Part shown: positions 47,870 through 58,284 of the stretch, one piece after another
Position numbering within the stretch: position 1 is the stretch's first letter
Layout: every line of letters starts with the position of its first letter
NCBI GenBank assembly: GCA_018136815.1
Contig: CM030933.1
Coordinates: 5,038,282 to 5,102,281 of the forward strand
Length of the DNA stretch: 64,000 nt
Direction: 5' to 3'
DNA from: Isochrysis galbana
Taxonomy: Eukaryota > Haptophyta > Isochrysidales > Isochrysidaceae
The notes under the pieces: generated by a model
What the model was told of the DNA's origin: nothing
Database searches by the model: none
The model's input: the letters and a program-made list of their open reading frames with translations, nothing else
Made by a program: the position numbers and the translations under genes

Positions 47870-48184
47870 ATGTTCACCGAGACGACTCGCCCGCGAACGG
47901 ACAGCACACCTTGCTCAGGGGAGGAAGAGGCAGAGGAGATCGAGGCCAACCAGGTTTTCACCAAGGACGTGCTCGCGTGGTGGGCATCAAACCACACGAA
48001 GTTTCCCCATTGGGCGCAAGCTGCTAGGATGGCCCTATGTCTCAGCCCTAATTTGGCTGCATGTGAGCGCGTGTTTTCGCTTATGACCTGCATGTTTGGT
48101 CCGGAAAGGGCCCGCTCTCTATCGGATCAAGTGCAAGCGTCTGTGATGTTGCGCTACAACCGCAACGCACGCCGCAAGGAATGA
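47870..48184 (+). pseudogene. hAT transposase C-terminal dimerisation domain
   Basis: About 104 codons ending in a stop: VLAWWASNHTKFPHWAQAAR, MALCLSPNLAACERVFSLM, then ARSLSDQVQASVMLRYNRN. This is the hATC pattern (W...FP.L...AR..L...P...A.ERVFS...L......LMLRYN). The BED finger and catalytic core are absent. It may be the last exon of a decayed autonomous element that could have moved the 8-bp-duplication MITEs. Confidence 0.75.
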
Positions 48185-48546
48185 GAACGTATGAGATTTG
48201 TGAGCTTGTGAGGTGTGTGTAAATGTGTGTGATATGTGTGATGCGGCTCCGTGTCCGTGGCGCTATACCAGCCCATATATGGTAACACTATACTCGCGGT
48301 ACCATGTACTTTCGTGTATCACGTGAATAATCATAGATAGATACATAAGTCATAAGTGCGCGACGAACCATTTACGCATGTCTAATGGACATTTTGGGGG
48401 ATATTTGGGTGCAAAATTTTGATGTCTCGAGACATTTTTATTCGGACATTTGGGCACAAAAAACGGGACATTACCGCCTACCCCTAACTAGTTTCAGTCA
48501 CATTGGGAGGGTGTATTCCCGCTCAACGACGGGTCCCCCCATTATT
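48185..48546. other. Spacer without gene
   Basis: Repeated GGACATTTTGGG / GGACATTTGGGC strings at about 48387-48460, with inverted CCCAAATGTCTCG near 48959; perhaps the ends of an old foldback element. Confidence 0.3.
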
Positions 48547-48849
48547 TCACTCACAAGTACAGTCCGCTTCTTCTATGGCAGTATCAGGGTGATTCTCGCG
48601 AAACACCTCGAAACGGCGAAACAAACGCTCCTCACTCTTCTGTCTGTGGATGTACACGTTCCGGCGATGACGCGATGACGCCGCCACTCCAAGTCGCCGT
48701 AGAATCCCAAGCTGCGCTTCAGCTTCAGTGTGATTAATTACGCGCCGCGTACAGTAGACCGTGAACGCAACGAGATCGGCCGTGCGTGAGTTGCATTGAG
48801 CCAGAATGATCTCGTCACCAGTCACCTGCAGCGGCTTGAGAGCCTGCAT
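48547..48849 (-). CDS. Short unknown ORF, possibly one exon
   Basis: 100 codons from the ATG at 48849, open 12 codons farther upstream to a TTAG acceptor-like site. The translation looks protein-like (LQVTGDEIILAQCNSRTAD, VAFTVYCTRRVINHTEAE, RLFRRFEVFRENHPD) but I recognise no domain. Could be an exon or a transposon fragment. Confidence 0.3.
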   Translation of the reverse strand: MQALKPLQVTGDEIILAQCNSRTADLVAFTVYCTRRVINHTEAEAQLGILRRLGVAASSRHRRNVYIHRQKSEERLFRRFEVFRENHPDTAIEEADCTCE

Positions 48850-48885
48850 GCGCGCCGCGTATTGTTGTGTGCGCAGGTCTAACAA

Positions 48886-49129
48886 GACAACCTGACATCA
48901 GTGACAACAGACCTGTATGTAGGGCTTGGCGCTTGGCGGAAACGTCTCGTTTGGGCCGCCCAAATGTCTCGCAAACATATGCGGAAAATATGCCGGCGAC
49001 TGCCCAAATATCACGTGGAATGTCACGTTGTCAAATATATATTTCAGATTTCATGTGGAATAGCGCGTAGTCATTGTCATTGCACAATCTAAAACACGAT
49101 AACGACCAGGGATAAGCGATAAGCGATAA
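48886..49129. other. Spacer
   Basis: TATCACGTGGAATGTCACG-type repeats and short AAGCGATAAGCGATAAGC repeats. No gene. Confidence 0.3.
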
Positions 49130-49385
49130 GCCCCGGGCGCGCGAAGCGAAGCGCCCCTCCAAGTAAGACCACCATGGGGAAAGCCGCAAGGCTGGGCCCC
49201 CACAAAGCGGCGCTCACAGACAGACGCGCCGCCAACCAATCAGGATACAAAAGGCCCGTGCTCCCCCTCCCCCAACGCTAAGAGCCCAAAGTAGTGTACA
49301 TGGACCGACCGCCCTCGGCGGGGGGCCCGAAGGACAGGAGGGGAGTGGCGGCGCGCTCCATGGCAACTGACTATAAAGTTAGTTG
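49130..49385 (-). mobile_element. Non-LTR 5' end fragment (LINE-like)
   Basis: On the - strand it starts CAACTAACT-TTAT-AGTCAGTTG, then an ATG encoding MERAATPLLSFGPPAEGG, comparable to MERAPTAPTSQPPAV of the 33730 ORF1. The similarity fades after about 100 bases. 3' part missing. Confidence 0.55.
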
Positions 49386-50000
49386 TTTTTGTGATATCTG
49401 AGACAAAGATTTTGTCTAGGGGGATTTTGCCTTTCTGTATGGAGTATTCCTACACCTACGGCCTCTACACTAGCGCGAATTGGCATGCGGATTTAGGGCT
49501 TTTGTATCCGTTCTCCCACTTAGCCGGGGGTGGTAGTAAGCGATGTTCTCACTGGACGCTACGGTCGTGGTGCCGGCAACGCGCAATGAGAGAGGCGACG
49601 GCCCTTGGTCAAGACCTACTCTAAGCTTGACCCGGGCAAAGCAGATATGCATGATGTTCAAAACGTAAAGGATGGGATCGAAGGCTAGATAATGAGACCT
49701 AAATTGGAGCAACTGTCCACGAATGGGCTGGATGGTATGGTTGTGCACATAGTAGGCGTGTGACCAATGTGCTTTGTGAAGCTATCAGAACTGCAGTAAA
49801 TCCAGGCGCGTTGCGCATAAAGGCTCGCTATCAACCTTCATGGTGTGTCCGAACACACCCTCCGAAGCTCCTCAAAGGACTGCTGAGATCCGGAATGGCG
49901 CAGCCCATAGTTCCTCTGCAAAAGGATGGTGCAATTGAAATCGAAGCGATAGGTCGTGCTCGTCCGCGTGGCTAAGGTGGCAAGAGTAGGCGGTTTAAGG
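49386..50000. other. Region left of the assembly gap
   Basis: Contains a short frame, MEYSYTYGLYTSANWHAD at 49439, similar to YTDGIYSDANW at about 51768, and a 71-codon frame at 49760-49975 of unknown nature. No clear gene. Confidence 0.3.
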
Positions 50001-50100
50001 NNNNNNNNNNNNNNNNNNNNNNNNNNNNNNNNNNNNNNNNNNNNNNNNNNNNNNNNNNNNNNNNNNNNNNNNNNNNNNNNNNNNNNNNNNNNNNNNNNNN
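50001..50100. other. Assembly gap (100 N)
   Basis: Exactly 100 N, a conventional filler for a gap of unknown length. It removes the 5' part of the kinase gene. Confidence 0.99.
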
Positions 50101-50101
50101 G

Positions 50102-51317
50102 CTGTTCTCCACCTTCCAGGATGAAGACTCTCTTTACTTTGTTCTTGAACTCGCGTGTGGAGGCGACCTGTTCGAGGTGATCGACACGCATGGCGGCCGG
50201 CTGCCTGAGGACTGGGCCAGGCATTATCTGGGCAGCGTCGCACTTGGCATCCAGCACATGCACTCACGAGGCTATGTGTATCGCGATCTGAAGGTGAGAT
50301 GTGTGCACTAGACGCTGAGTCAACTTTCAGCCAGGGGCTGGGGTACAAGTATCCGGCACTATTGCGGGGCGCCTCTCATGCAAACGTCCCAGCTGCAATT
50401 GTTGCATACGATCGTTATTAATCGCACTTTTATTGGCCGTGCTTCAGCCCGAGAACGTGTTGATCGACCATAAGGGCTTTGTCAAGATCGCAGACATGGG
50501 GTACGCCAAGTTCATCAAGGGCGAACGTACCTACTCCACGCTCGGAACTTTCCCATATACTCCGCCTGAACTCATCGATGGTCGTGGACGCACTACTGCA
50601 GCAGATTGGTGGGGCTGTGGTGTTCTGTTGCATGAGATGCTTGTGGGTGAGCCGCCTTTCAAGGGCGAGACTTCGAGGGACATCCTCAGGAGTGTAAAGA
50701 GATACTCGGAGGAAAAGGAGGCCGCAGATCACATCCGGGATAATCTACAGGTATGGCAGCCCCGTTAAGCCATTCGCGAACCTATCAAATTGATCCGCCA
50801 ACGTGTCAAATAGAGCCTGTGCATGAACCAATGAGCCGTAGCCATGTATGCCTAGTGCCTGGCGCTCCACACCTGCGCGCCCCTCATCGCCATGACCTTT
50901 CCGAGCAACTGCTCATCCCACTTTGAGGGCCTAGTCGCATTTGGACGCCCAACACCGCTCTTGACCGCACAACTAGAATATGCTTTACATGTGTCTCGTA
51001 TGCCCTCGCAGCGATTAAAAGTCAGTATTGCAGCGATCGACATGGTCTTCGGGCTTCTGCACGTGGAAGAGTCTCGTCGGCTTGGCACTACTCACTTCCA
51101 TTCCATTCAGCACCATCCATGGTTTGAAGGCTTTGACTGGGTTGCACTACTGCGGCGTGAGGTGACGCCACCATACGTGCCGAGAGCGGATCTCATCCTG
51201 CCCGATGTGAGCGACAGGCTTTGCCCGTCCGTCATGACGGCGGACGATTTTGACCGGCAAGCTTGGGCACACATTTTCGACGAATTCGGGCCCATGGCCA
51301 AGCTGCACGGCGAATAG
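50102..51317 (+). CDS. AGC-type (PKA/PKG-like) protein kinase, 5' end lost in the gap
   Basis: Exons 50102-50293, 50448-50750 and 51012-51317, joined in phase across introns of 154 nt (AAG|GTGAGA...TTCAG|CCC) and 261 nt (CAG|GTATGG...CGCAG|CGA). Visible parts: the hinge LYFVLELACGGDLFEVI, helix E, the catalytic loop YRDLKPENVL (Asp present; HRD reads YRD as in AGC kinases), then ADMGYAK in place of DFG, TLGTFPYTPPELI (APE reads PPE), DWWGCGVLLHEML, and RRLG...HHPWFEGFDW, the end of an AGC kinase domain. The C-terminal extension (VTPPYVPRADL) resembles the AGC tail. The glycine loop and VAIK lysine would be in the gap. Substrates unknown; cyclic-nucleotide control is possible but not shown. 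Confidence 0.88.
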
Positions 51318-51737
51318 CTTCGTCTGACTCTTCCCTAAGCTTTCGAGATCATACCCACTACTGGATTGTAGTCTACCTACGAATCTACAACAGCACTTCG
51401 ACGTGCGTTGCGCACTTGTGATGTGCATTGTGCATCAGTGTGTTGTGCGATGTGTAATCGTGTATTGTGCATTGTGTATTCGTGAAATGTGCTATTTGGA
51501 GTCGGGAATCACCACTTAGGGTGGCGGCCGTACCGATTGGGAGGGGTCTGGCGCGAACCATCTGCCGCCGCGCGCCGGTGTCCCCCTCTTCTCTCCCCCA
51601 TGGACTTGTATAAGCTGGCTGCTAGCTCCCGCATGCTTCCCAACGGTGCAGCGCCCGGCGCTTAACGCTTAAGGCCCTGGCCACAATGTCAGCCAAAGAG
51701 GATGCAACTTGAGGTTCCCTTTTTTTAGCCCCCTGCA
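51318..51737. other. 3' flank of the kinase gene
   Basis: A TGTGCATTGTGTATT-type degenerate repeat at 51415-51490. No gene. Confidence 0.4.
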
Positions 51738-51920
51738 TTGCCTTTTTCTACACCCTGGTTCTACACCGACGGCATCTACAGCGATGCGAACTGGTCAGCC
51801 AAGGTGAAGCGCGCAGTCGCCGAGCGATTTGGCGGCTTTGAAAACCTCGGGCCCCTGCAGCAGAACGCCTTGCTTGCCGCGGCCGCCCGGCTACAGAAGG
51901 GGGGGGGTCTTGAATTTTTT
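51738..51920 (+). pseudogene. Short protein fragment
   Basis: WFYTDGIYSDANWSAKVKRAV, then ERFGGFENLGPLQQNALLAAA looks like genuine coding sequence, ending abruptly in a G-run and a T-run. A diverged version of the first part occurs at 49439. Family not recognised. Confidence 0.35.
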
Positions 51921-52222
51921 TATATCCTATTCACGGGGCATTTGTAAAAAAAACAACCAAACCTGAGGTTGCAGCCTCTAATGTGACTCACTACGAAGGC
52001 CCACAGACCAAATTCAGAAGGAGCGCTCCCCACACACACGTGGCGAAATCCCCGGGTGCCAGCCTCCATCGCTTCAAACAGCGCGAGGGTAGATGTGTCC
52101 TGGGACCTGGGAAGCGCTGTCCGAGCCGCTGCCGGCGGGCTAGGCCCTAGGCTAGCTGCATTTTCACGACGCAGCTTGGGCCCGGAAGCTCCTTGATGTT
52201 GTTCGTGGCGCTGCACGGCCTT
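51921..52222. other. Spacer
   Basis: No gene seen. Confidence 0.3.
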
Positions 52223-52388
52223 ACACGGCCTTCCTCATCAACTCGCACTCCTCGCGAGCACTCAGCGCCTCCTGGAGGCCGTACCACTTGCCGCACCGCT
52301 TGCAAATGGGGGAGGGCATGCATGGCGACCGCTCACACCCAGACCCAACCAACCGGATCCAGCGGCTCCAAAATCCTGTTGTGCGGAG
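52223..52388 (-). pseudogene. Cys-rich C-terminal fragment cut by repeat C
   Basis: On the - strand RWIRLVGSGCERSPCMPSPI, then CKRCGKWYGLQEALSAREECELMRKAV (here in two parts) ends at a TAA near 52223. CxxC and nearby Cys suggest a zinc-binding module. At 52389 the sequence becomes repeat C, so the gene is probably interrupted by it. Confidence 0.35.
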
Positions 52389-52680
52389 GTGTCGTTCCGT
52401 CAATTGTGGGACATCAGTCGAATTGAGCGATCGAATGTCCACAGTTGTATATAGAGCAGTATTTTAAAATTAAGTGAAGACTAGCACAACAACTTTTTTT
52501 CTCTGCTTCCCCCCGCGGTGCATGTTCCCCCCGAGGGGGACGCCGTGTCAACGCTTTTCCCCTGCGTCTCATCTAAGGCCGACAACTACATAAACAGGCA
52601 ATTTAAGAGATATATCGCACGGAGCACCTGTGATGACTTGCAATCACATCGCGCACGCCGTGCATGGGCGCATGGTAGAA
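52389..52680 (+). repeat. Dispersed structured repeat C, copy 2 (most complete)
   Basis: Starts GTGTCGTTCCGTCAATTGTG, carries the long CAATTGTGGGACAT/ATGTCCACAGTTG stem, the CCCCCCGCGGTGCATGTTCC block and a distal part ending about GCGCACGCCGTGCATGGG. No coding capacity. Confidence 0.75.
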
Positions 52681-52689
52681 AACGCATAG

Positions 52690-54777
52690 GTGGAGCATGA
52701 GTAAGTACGTAAGGTATCGGCGAGGGTGTCAGCTTGAGCAGCGAGGGTGGCCTCGAGAGCAGCATTCCACGCCGCGCGGAGACGTGCGTACATCGTCTCG
52801 GCATATTCACGAATTTCTCGTGGCAGAGGCGGGGTAGTAGGAAGCGGGGCCGGCGGGTCTGCTAGTTGAGCAGGTAGGCGTAACTCACGACCGTAAAGGA
52901 GAGCGGCTGGCGAGAGTTGCGTGACGCGATTCGCGGACGCGCGGGTGCTCATCAAGAAGAATGGGAGAAGGTCAACCCAATGTGCTCCACCTTCGTCCGT
53001 AGCGCGCGCCATGTTCATTAGCGTTTGTTGTGCCCGCTCAACCAGACCCACACTCTCGTGGTGATGAGGAGTGCTAGGCCTGAGGTCGGTGCCAGTACGT
53101 TCGAGAATGATACGTGTGAGAGCACTAGCGAGATTGCTGCCGGCATCGGAGCGTAGCTGCCGTGGGACTCCGTGCCGCGCGACAACGTTAGCCATAAAAG
53201 CATCGAGTGCGTCAGCGCTAGAAGGGTCGCCGTTGAAGGGGACCGCTTCAATCCAGCGAGTCAGGGAGTCAATATAGACCAGCAGCTTGTCATAGCCCTG
53301 GACGCCCTTAACAAAATCATGCGTCGGCGCCATCGACACCACGTCGCAGTAGACGATATCGAATGGATAATGGCCGACTTGAGGGCCTTTAGGGTCCGTC
53401 GGCTTGCGGGAGGGTGGCTTGGACAGAGTACACTCGTGGCACTGGCGCACGTGCGCTGACACGTCAGCGTTGAGACCAGGCCAGTAGTATCGATCGCGAA
53501 GGAGGCGTGCCATGCGACTATCACCGAGGTGACACAGATGATCATGAAAGGCCTCGAGGTAGGCGTTGCGCATGGACTTCGGCACGTACAAGCATAAGCG
53601 TTCCTCTCCGTCTCTCGTCGGGACCCGACGATAAAGGAGGCCGGACTGGAGCAGGCATCGCTTCGACTCCTTAGGCCAAGTCGAGCAGGCACAGGAAAAG
53701 AGAATCTCTAGATCCTTGGCCGCGAGACAGGCGGTCGATGGCTTCGACCGTGAGAGGCAACGGACTATCGGAGATGCGGAGTTTCGAGTTAGTGTCGCGG
53801 TAGTCAACGCAAAACCGGACAGAGCCATCCTTCTTGCCAACTAACACCACTCGAGAAGCCCAGGGAGAGTTAGATTTGCGAATGATGCCCGCCGCTTCCA
53901 TTTCGGCGACGTGCTTTTCGACGATGGCGCGTCCTTCGTCTCCCATCTTAGAAGGAGCGTGGCGATGAGCCGTGGCGCCGGGGAGCAGCGGAAGCTCGAC
54001 CTCCATGACATGCGCGTGCTTGCGGTTTTTGGGGTCGAGTGCGAAGGCTTCGATGTGGCGGGCCAGCAGGCGACGAACCTGGCCGAGCTGGTCAGGAGTC
54101 AACTGCCTGTCTGGGTCAATGTTAATCGAATCCAGGAGAGCGCGTTGCGCTTCGGTTAGTGCAGCTTCGGGATCAGCGTCAGTGGAGCCGTGAGTCTGAG
54201 TGGCCTCGTGAAGTACAAATTCCACGTGAGCGGATGCCACCGGGGAGTAGGCTGGCAGGGTGACCGGGCGGGCGGAGAGGTTCCAGACGGTGACCAGGAC
54301 CTCACCCTTATCGCTAGGGGTCTCCACACTTGTAGCGACAAGAGGCGGAGAGTCGAGACGGCCGCCTGTCCCATTGGCTATCGGTTTCTTATCGGACGGA
54401 TCGGAGCCGGCGCTGGATGAGCCTAGGCGCTCCTTGACCATCCGCACGACGTCGTCGATGTGGCCGACGGTAAGCGGTCCGTTAATGTCCTGTCGGCCGT
54501 AGTTGCTTGCCTCAGCCCGCGCCTGCTCAGCTGGGGCCAGCACCATGCGGGCAATGGAGATGCAGGAAAGGGAGTGATGCGGAGCCTCGCCGGTGGCTAC
54601 AGCCTCGATACCGCGCTTCCAAGCCTTGAGGAACTCGAAGGAGTTGTCGGCTCCACGGGAGCGGTCGCTCTCGTCGGCCTTGACCTCGGCGAGAACCGCC
54701 CAAGCGGGCATGGGAAGACAGCCCAAGAAAAGGATAGATATGAACGACTTGAGACCCGTTTTCAACAGGAACGACAA
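52690..54777 (-). mobile_element. Ty3/gypsy retrotransposon polyprotein with internal deletion
   Basis: Reading the - strand: a gag/protease-linker part, then the reverse-transcriptase fingers (HRHAPSKMGDEGRAIVEKHV, AAGIIRKSNSPWASRVVLVG, VRFCVDYRDTN), stopping just at motif A (LLDLA) near 53675. The frame then shifts into the region ahead of integrase: CHLGDSRMARLLRDRYYWPG with CHEC (zinc finger), VYCDVVSMAP (first Asp), RSDAGSN (second Asp), HHHESVGLVERAQQ (Glu). The catalytic palm and RNase H are missing. LTRs were not found on either side, so the element is a dead relic. Confidence 0.9.
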
Positions 54778-55609
54778 AGGCGGACTTAAGCCCAGCGCGG
54801 AGCTAGTGGCTAGTGGAACTAGCTACCAAGCTGAGGATCGCACACGCTGTCGAGGGGACCAGGGATCAAGGGAACAAAGGAAATTAAAACACTGACACAC
54901 AACTCAAAGCTGCTGCTAGAGACAATGGAACCGAGACACAACCCAACCAAACAAAAACGTGGCCGGACAGACACGCACGACAACAACGACAAATCCAAAA
55001 GGCCTGCCCGGACCCCACACTCCGAACACGGCCTCAGGTAGCGCACCGAGGCCGGACCCCGGAAACCGAAGAAAAAGGAAAGAAGGGGGGCAAGGGAAGA
55101 GGTGGAGGGAGGGAAGATAAGGGCGATGTAGTTAGCGAAGGGAAGTCCCGTAACTAGTAGGTGTGTAGCCCTGAATCTTCAGAAGTTTTTTGTTCGTGCG
55201 TGCGTCGTGCGTCGTGCGTCGATCACCATGCCCGTAGTCACCCCCGAGGAAAGCTCCATGAGCTCCCCGCAAGAACCGCATTCCGCGCTAGCTGCCGGCG
55301 CGCCCTCGCAGGCGCAATCTCCAAGAGTGAGATCAGCCTTGCTCTGACAGAGCGACGGGGACATGGGCATCCTCGCCATCGACATGACCGAGGAGGCGGC
55401 GGTGAGCACAGGGCGCATTGATGGCCCTACAAGGACCTGGGCGATTGCAAGATCACGCACACCGGCACGGGCACGATGTACGCGAACACCCACCACGTGC
55501 AGATGCCGCAGATCGAGTATTTCTCCATGGAAGGCGAGGGTGAGGGTGGTGGCGCCATGTCGACGTCCTAGCCTGGTGGGGCTGAGGCCTGCGAGCGCTT
55601 CGGCTCCGG
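54778..55609. other. Spacer with a small host-like fragment
   Basis: A-rich then G-rich sequence. At about 55420-55570 the + strand has a protein-like stretch (GPYKDLGDCKITHTGTGT, YANTHHVQMPQIEYFSMEG) without a start, perhaps a captured exon lying against the LINE fragment that follows. Confidence 0.35.
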
Positions 55610-55706
55610 CGCCTTGGGTCGGCCCCGTTGGGGCGTCGTAACGGCGGGGGGCTGGGAGAGGGGGGCGGTCGGCGCGCGCTCCATCGTGAAAACTATAACA
55701 ATAGTT
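55610..55706 (-). mobile_element. LINE 5'-end-only fragment
   Basis: On the - strand AAAACTAT-TGTT-ATAGTTTT, then ATGGAGCGCGCGCCGACCG and further bases match 33703-33797 closely. The copy stops inside ORF1 after about 95 bases. LINE copies are normally truncated at the 5' end; this one is the reverse. Confidence 0.85.
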
Positions 55707-56027
55707 TTCTTGGTTGTTTAATACATGAGTGAGACTGGGAGTATCTTTACATTTTATATCGATTTAGATACCTAAACTCATACTCATGGGGTTAGAAAAA
55801 TTTCATTCGCATGGTCCTCTTTCGACGGAACGCGAGCTGAGACACGAGAGAACTTGTCGAGAGCAATACGAATATGATGCATGTGTGCACGAGCCGTTGG
55901 AAGGGAGATCGGCGAGAAGTGTGCGCAGTCCATGGTTCGGTCAGTTACATTAAGATGTGTGCCATTGCAGCTAGCTCGGCTTACCACATACTCTGTTGTT
56001 GCCTTGGTGATGTGGTGGTTGAATTCC
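55707..56027. other. Short spacer
   Basis: AT-richer sequence; no gene seen. Confidence 0.35.
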
Positions 56028-57941
56028 TCATCTCCCCATGTCTCCAAATGCATCATGGAGAATGCGTCTCGTCTCCTCCAACTGCAACACGGTTTGGGCA
56101 TGTTCCGTCTCCAATGCTAAAAGCCGCGCCTGCAGATGAAGACGCTGTTCACGCTCGGCAGCCGCCTCCTGTGCCGCCGCCTTCAACTGCGAATGCAACA
56201 TCGCCTGGTCTACTGCGATGCTTGCATCGCCTTGTTTCTCTTGCGTTGCTACAGCGTGCATGCTCGCAGCATCAACCCCAGAAAGCGGCACTTTCTCCTG
56301 ACGTAGTCCAGTAGCTGAGAACTTGTCCAGCTCAGCTCTTAGCGCTGCTACTTCCGCTTGCGCTTGCAGCAGCCGCGCTTCCGTCTCGTGCATATGTGCG
56401 GCCTTCCGTTCAAGTTCATTGGTCATCGCCTCGCGTGACATCAATTCCGCATCTAACCTTCTTTCGAACGCGTGCCGCGCTTCTGCTTCAGTGACCGCGG
56501 ATTGTGCACTAGAGGCCTCTGCAGCTGCAAGAGCCCTTTCAAGAGACGCGATCGCCCCTGCGATTTCCGAGCCAAGGTCTGCACGCATCAGCGACTCGAC
56601 CAACCCGACTAAAGTGCGCCACACGCGTAGGGTGAGCTCGCCTCTTGCTTCGGGTGTGGTATGGTGCAGCAATCGATCTAGCGCGTCCCGCACTCCAAAT
56701 GAGTAGACACAAATAAGATTGTACAACTGGCTGACTTGGGCGTTCGTTCGGATACCGAATGACGCTAGAGCTATGCGGTCGAGCCCTGCATTTTGCAGCC
56801 CGTTCGCTGCATCGCGAAGTTGGCGACGCATCTTCTCGCGCTGGGGAGCAGCGTGGAATCGGCGACTCAGACCCTGAGTTGCCGCACACCTTGCTCGAGA
56901 GGTGCTCGCGTTCGACGTATCTGTGTCGTCAAGATGCAGACCCATGTCGATCTCCTCCATCTCCTCAATTATATCACGGTCGGTACCCATTCGTCGCAAT
57001 AACGCTGCTTCCTCTGAGGGCGGCAATACTGTGTCGAGTTCGTTCCCGAGCATGCGATTGAGCCACGCCTCTGCATTACGCGCGTTCGGCGGACTATCGA
57101 GCTCATCGGCAGTGCCCAGAACGTCCACTGCAGCACGGCGACGGGGTGGGCTTGCGCCCCCAGGCAGACCAATACGCTCCGCTCTGGCGGCCCCCCTTCC
57201 TCCTACCAACATGGCCGACTCACGCAAACCATCCCATCCCACATGAGGCCCACTAGGAGGGCGGTTTAGAACGTTGCGCTTGCACTGAATCATTGCAGAG
57301 AGTGTGCTAGCAGAGGGCGGAAGTATAGACTCGTTCGACACCGGGCGTGCCCCGCTGGTACTCGGGCGGAGCGAGTTCGTTGTGCACGGTTGTGCACTAG
57401 CCATCAATGAGCCGGCGGCCTCTGTATTGGCTTGGACGTGGCGGTTGATCGAAGCTATGGACACCGACTTGCTCACAGTCGGTTCAGTCGTAGAGCCTCT
57501 TGATGATCTCGGCTCGGCACCGACGGACTGCCACTTGTTCAGTGCAGAAGCTTGGCTTGCTGGAAGCTTTTCGGCGCACACGACATGCAGTGACGTGTCG
57601 GGACGCTTCTGCACAGCCACGCTGGCGCGCGACGGGGGTCGCGTCTGCGGCGGCGAGAGAGCGGTACTTCTCTTATGCGGGGGCAGCGCTGGCGCCGGCG
57701 TGGCCGCCGGCGGCTCCGCCTGCGAGGATGACAGCTGGGCAGGCTTCTGGCGTCCCCATGGCGGCCTACCGCTTGGCACCTTCTTGCTGCCCTTAGAGGG
57801 CGAGTCAATGACCCAGAAGGCGGCGTGATTGTCGACCTCATCGAGCAGGCCGGCAAGTCGATGTGCGACCAGCGCGGGAGTCGAGGCCGACGTGCCCAGA
57901 CACGCCGGCGTCGATGGGAGCACCGGCGCGGGGGACGGCAT
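56028..57941 (-). CDS. Large coiled-coil protein of unknown function
   Basis: 637 residues, intronless, starting at the ATG 57941-57939. Residues 1-330 are low complexity (Pro/Ser/Ala/Arg). From about 270 on there are acidic helices (NRMLGNELDTVLPPSEEAA, RDIIEEMEEIDMGLHLDD), then an ordered segment (ASFGIRTNAQVSQLYNLICV, RDALDRLLHHTTPEARGEL). A long coiled coil to the C-terminus follows (ALAAAEASSAQSAVTEAEAR, LLQAQAEVAALRAELDKF, EAAAEREQRLHLQARLLALE). Such layouts occur in cytoskeletal, centrosomal and ciliary proteins; no family is assigned. A GA stretch near 58020-58050 gives a short pyrimidine tract on the coding strand upstream. Confidence 0.7.
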   Translation of the reverse strand: MPSPAPVLPSTPACLGTSASTPALVAHRLAGLLDEVDNHAAFWVIDSPSKGSKKVPSGRPPWGRQKPAQLSSSQAEPPAATPAPALPPHKRSTALSPPQTRPPSRASVAVQKRPDTSLHVVCAEKLPASQASALNKWQSVGAEPRSSRGSTTEPTVSKSVSIASINRHVQANTEAAGSLMASAQPCTTNSLRPSTSGARPVSNESILPPSASTLSAMIQCKRNVLNRPPSGPHVGWDGLRESAMLVGGRGAARAERIGLPGGASPPRRRAAVDVLGTADELDSPPNARNAEAWLNRMLGNELDTVLPPSEEAALLRRMGTDRDIIEEMEEIDMGLHLDDTDTSNASTSRARCAATQGLSRRFHAAPQREKMRRQLRDAANGLQNAGLDRIALASFGIRTNAQVSQLYNLICVYSFGVRDALDRLLHHTTPEARGELTLRVWRTLVGLVESLMRADLGSEIAGAIASLERALAAAEASSAQSAVTEAEARHAFERRLDAELMSREAMTNELERKAAHMHETEARLLQAQAEVAALRAELDKFSATGLRQEKVPLSGVDAASMHAVATQEKQGDASIAVDQAMLHSQLKAAAQEAAAEREQRLHLQARLLALETEHAQTVLQLEETRRILHDAFGDMGR

Positions 57942-58276
57942 GGCTTAGGGCGATGCCCAGAGAGCGGCAGCGCAGCCAAAGCTGCAGTGAATGAAACCGC
58001 CGGCAGAGAGGAGGGGGGGAGGGGAAGACAGAGAGAGAGAGACACTACGTCGTGTGCGCGATTTGCGCGCCGCGCTGCGCTGTCGTCCCCGTCTTACAAT
58101 TTACTTAGAGTACTACATACTCCTACTACAATGCATTCAACTAATTTTGAGAACCACACTCCACACTCCTTGCTTCCCGTTAGCATCATGCGAGTCAGAC
58201 GCGTTGGGTGAAGATGGGGAGCTACGGCAAGGGGCCTGTGGGGCCTTGACCACTCCCGGCCAGCCCACGGCACACC
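57942..58276. other. 5' flank of the coiled-coil gene
   Basis: A GGAGGGGGGGAGGGGAAGACAGAGAGAGAGAGAC-type purine tract at 58007-58052 (pyrimidine on the coding strand). Otherwise no feature. Confidence 0.4.
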
Positions 58277-58284
58277 CGTACGTA

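Noticed and set aside
49838-50348. Frames crossing the N block
   Set aside because: They run through an assembly gap of unknown length.
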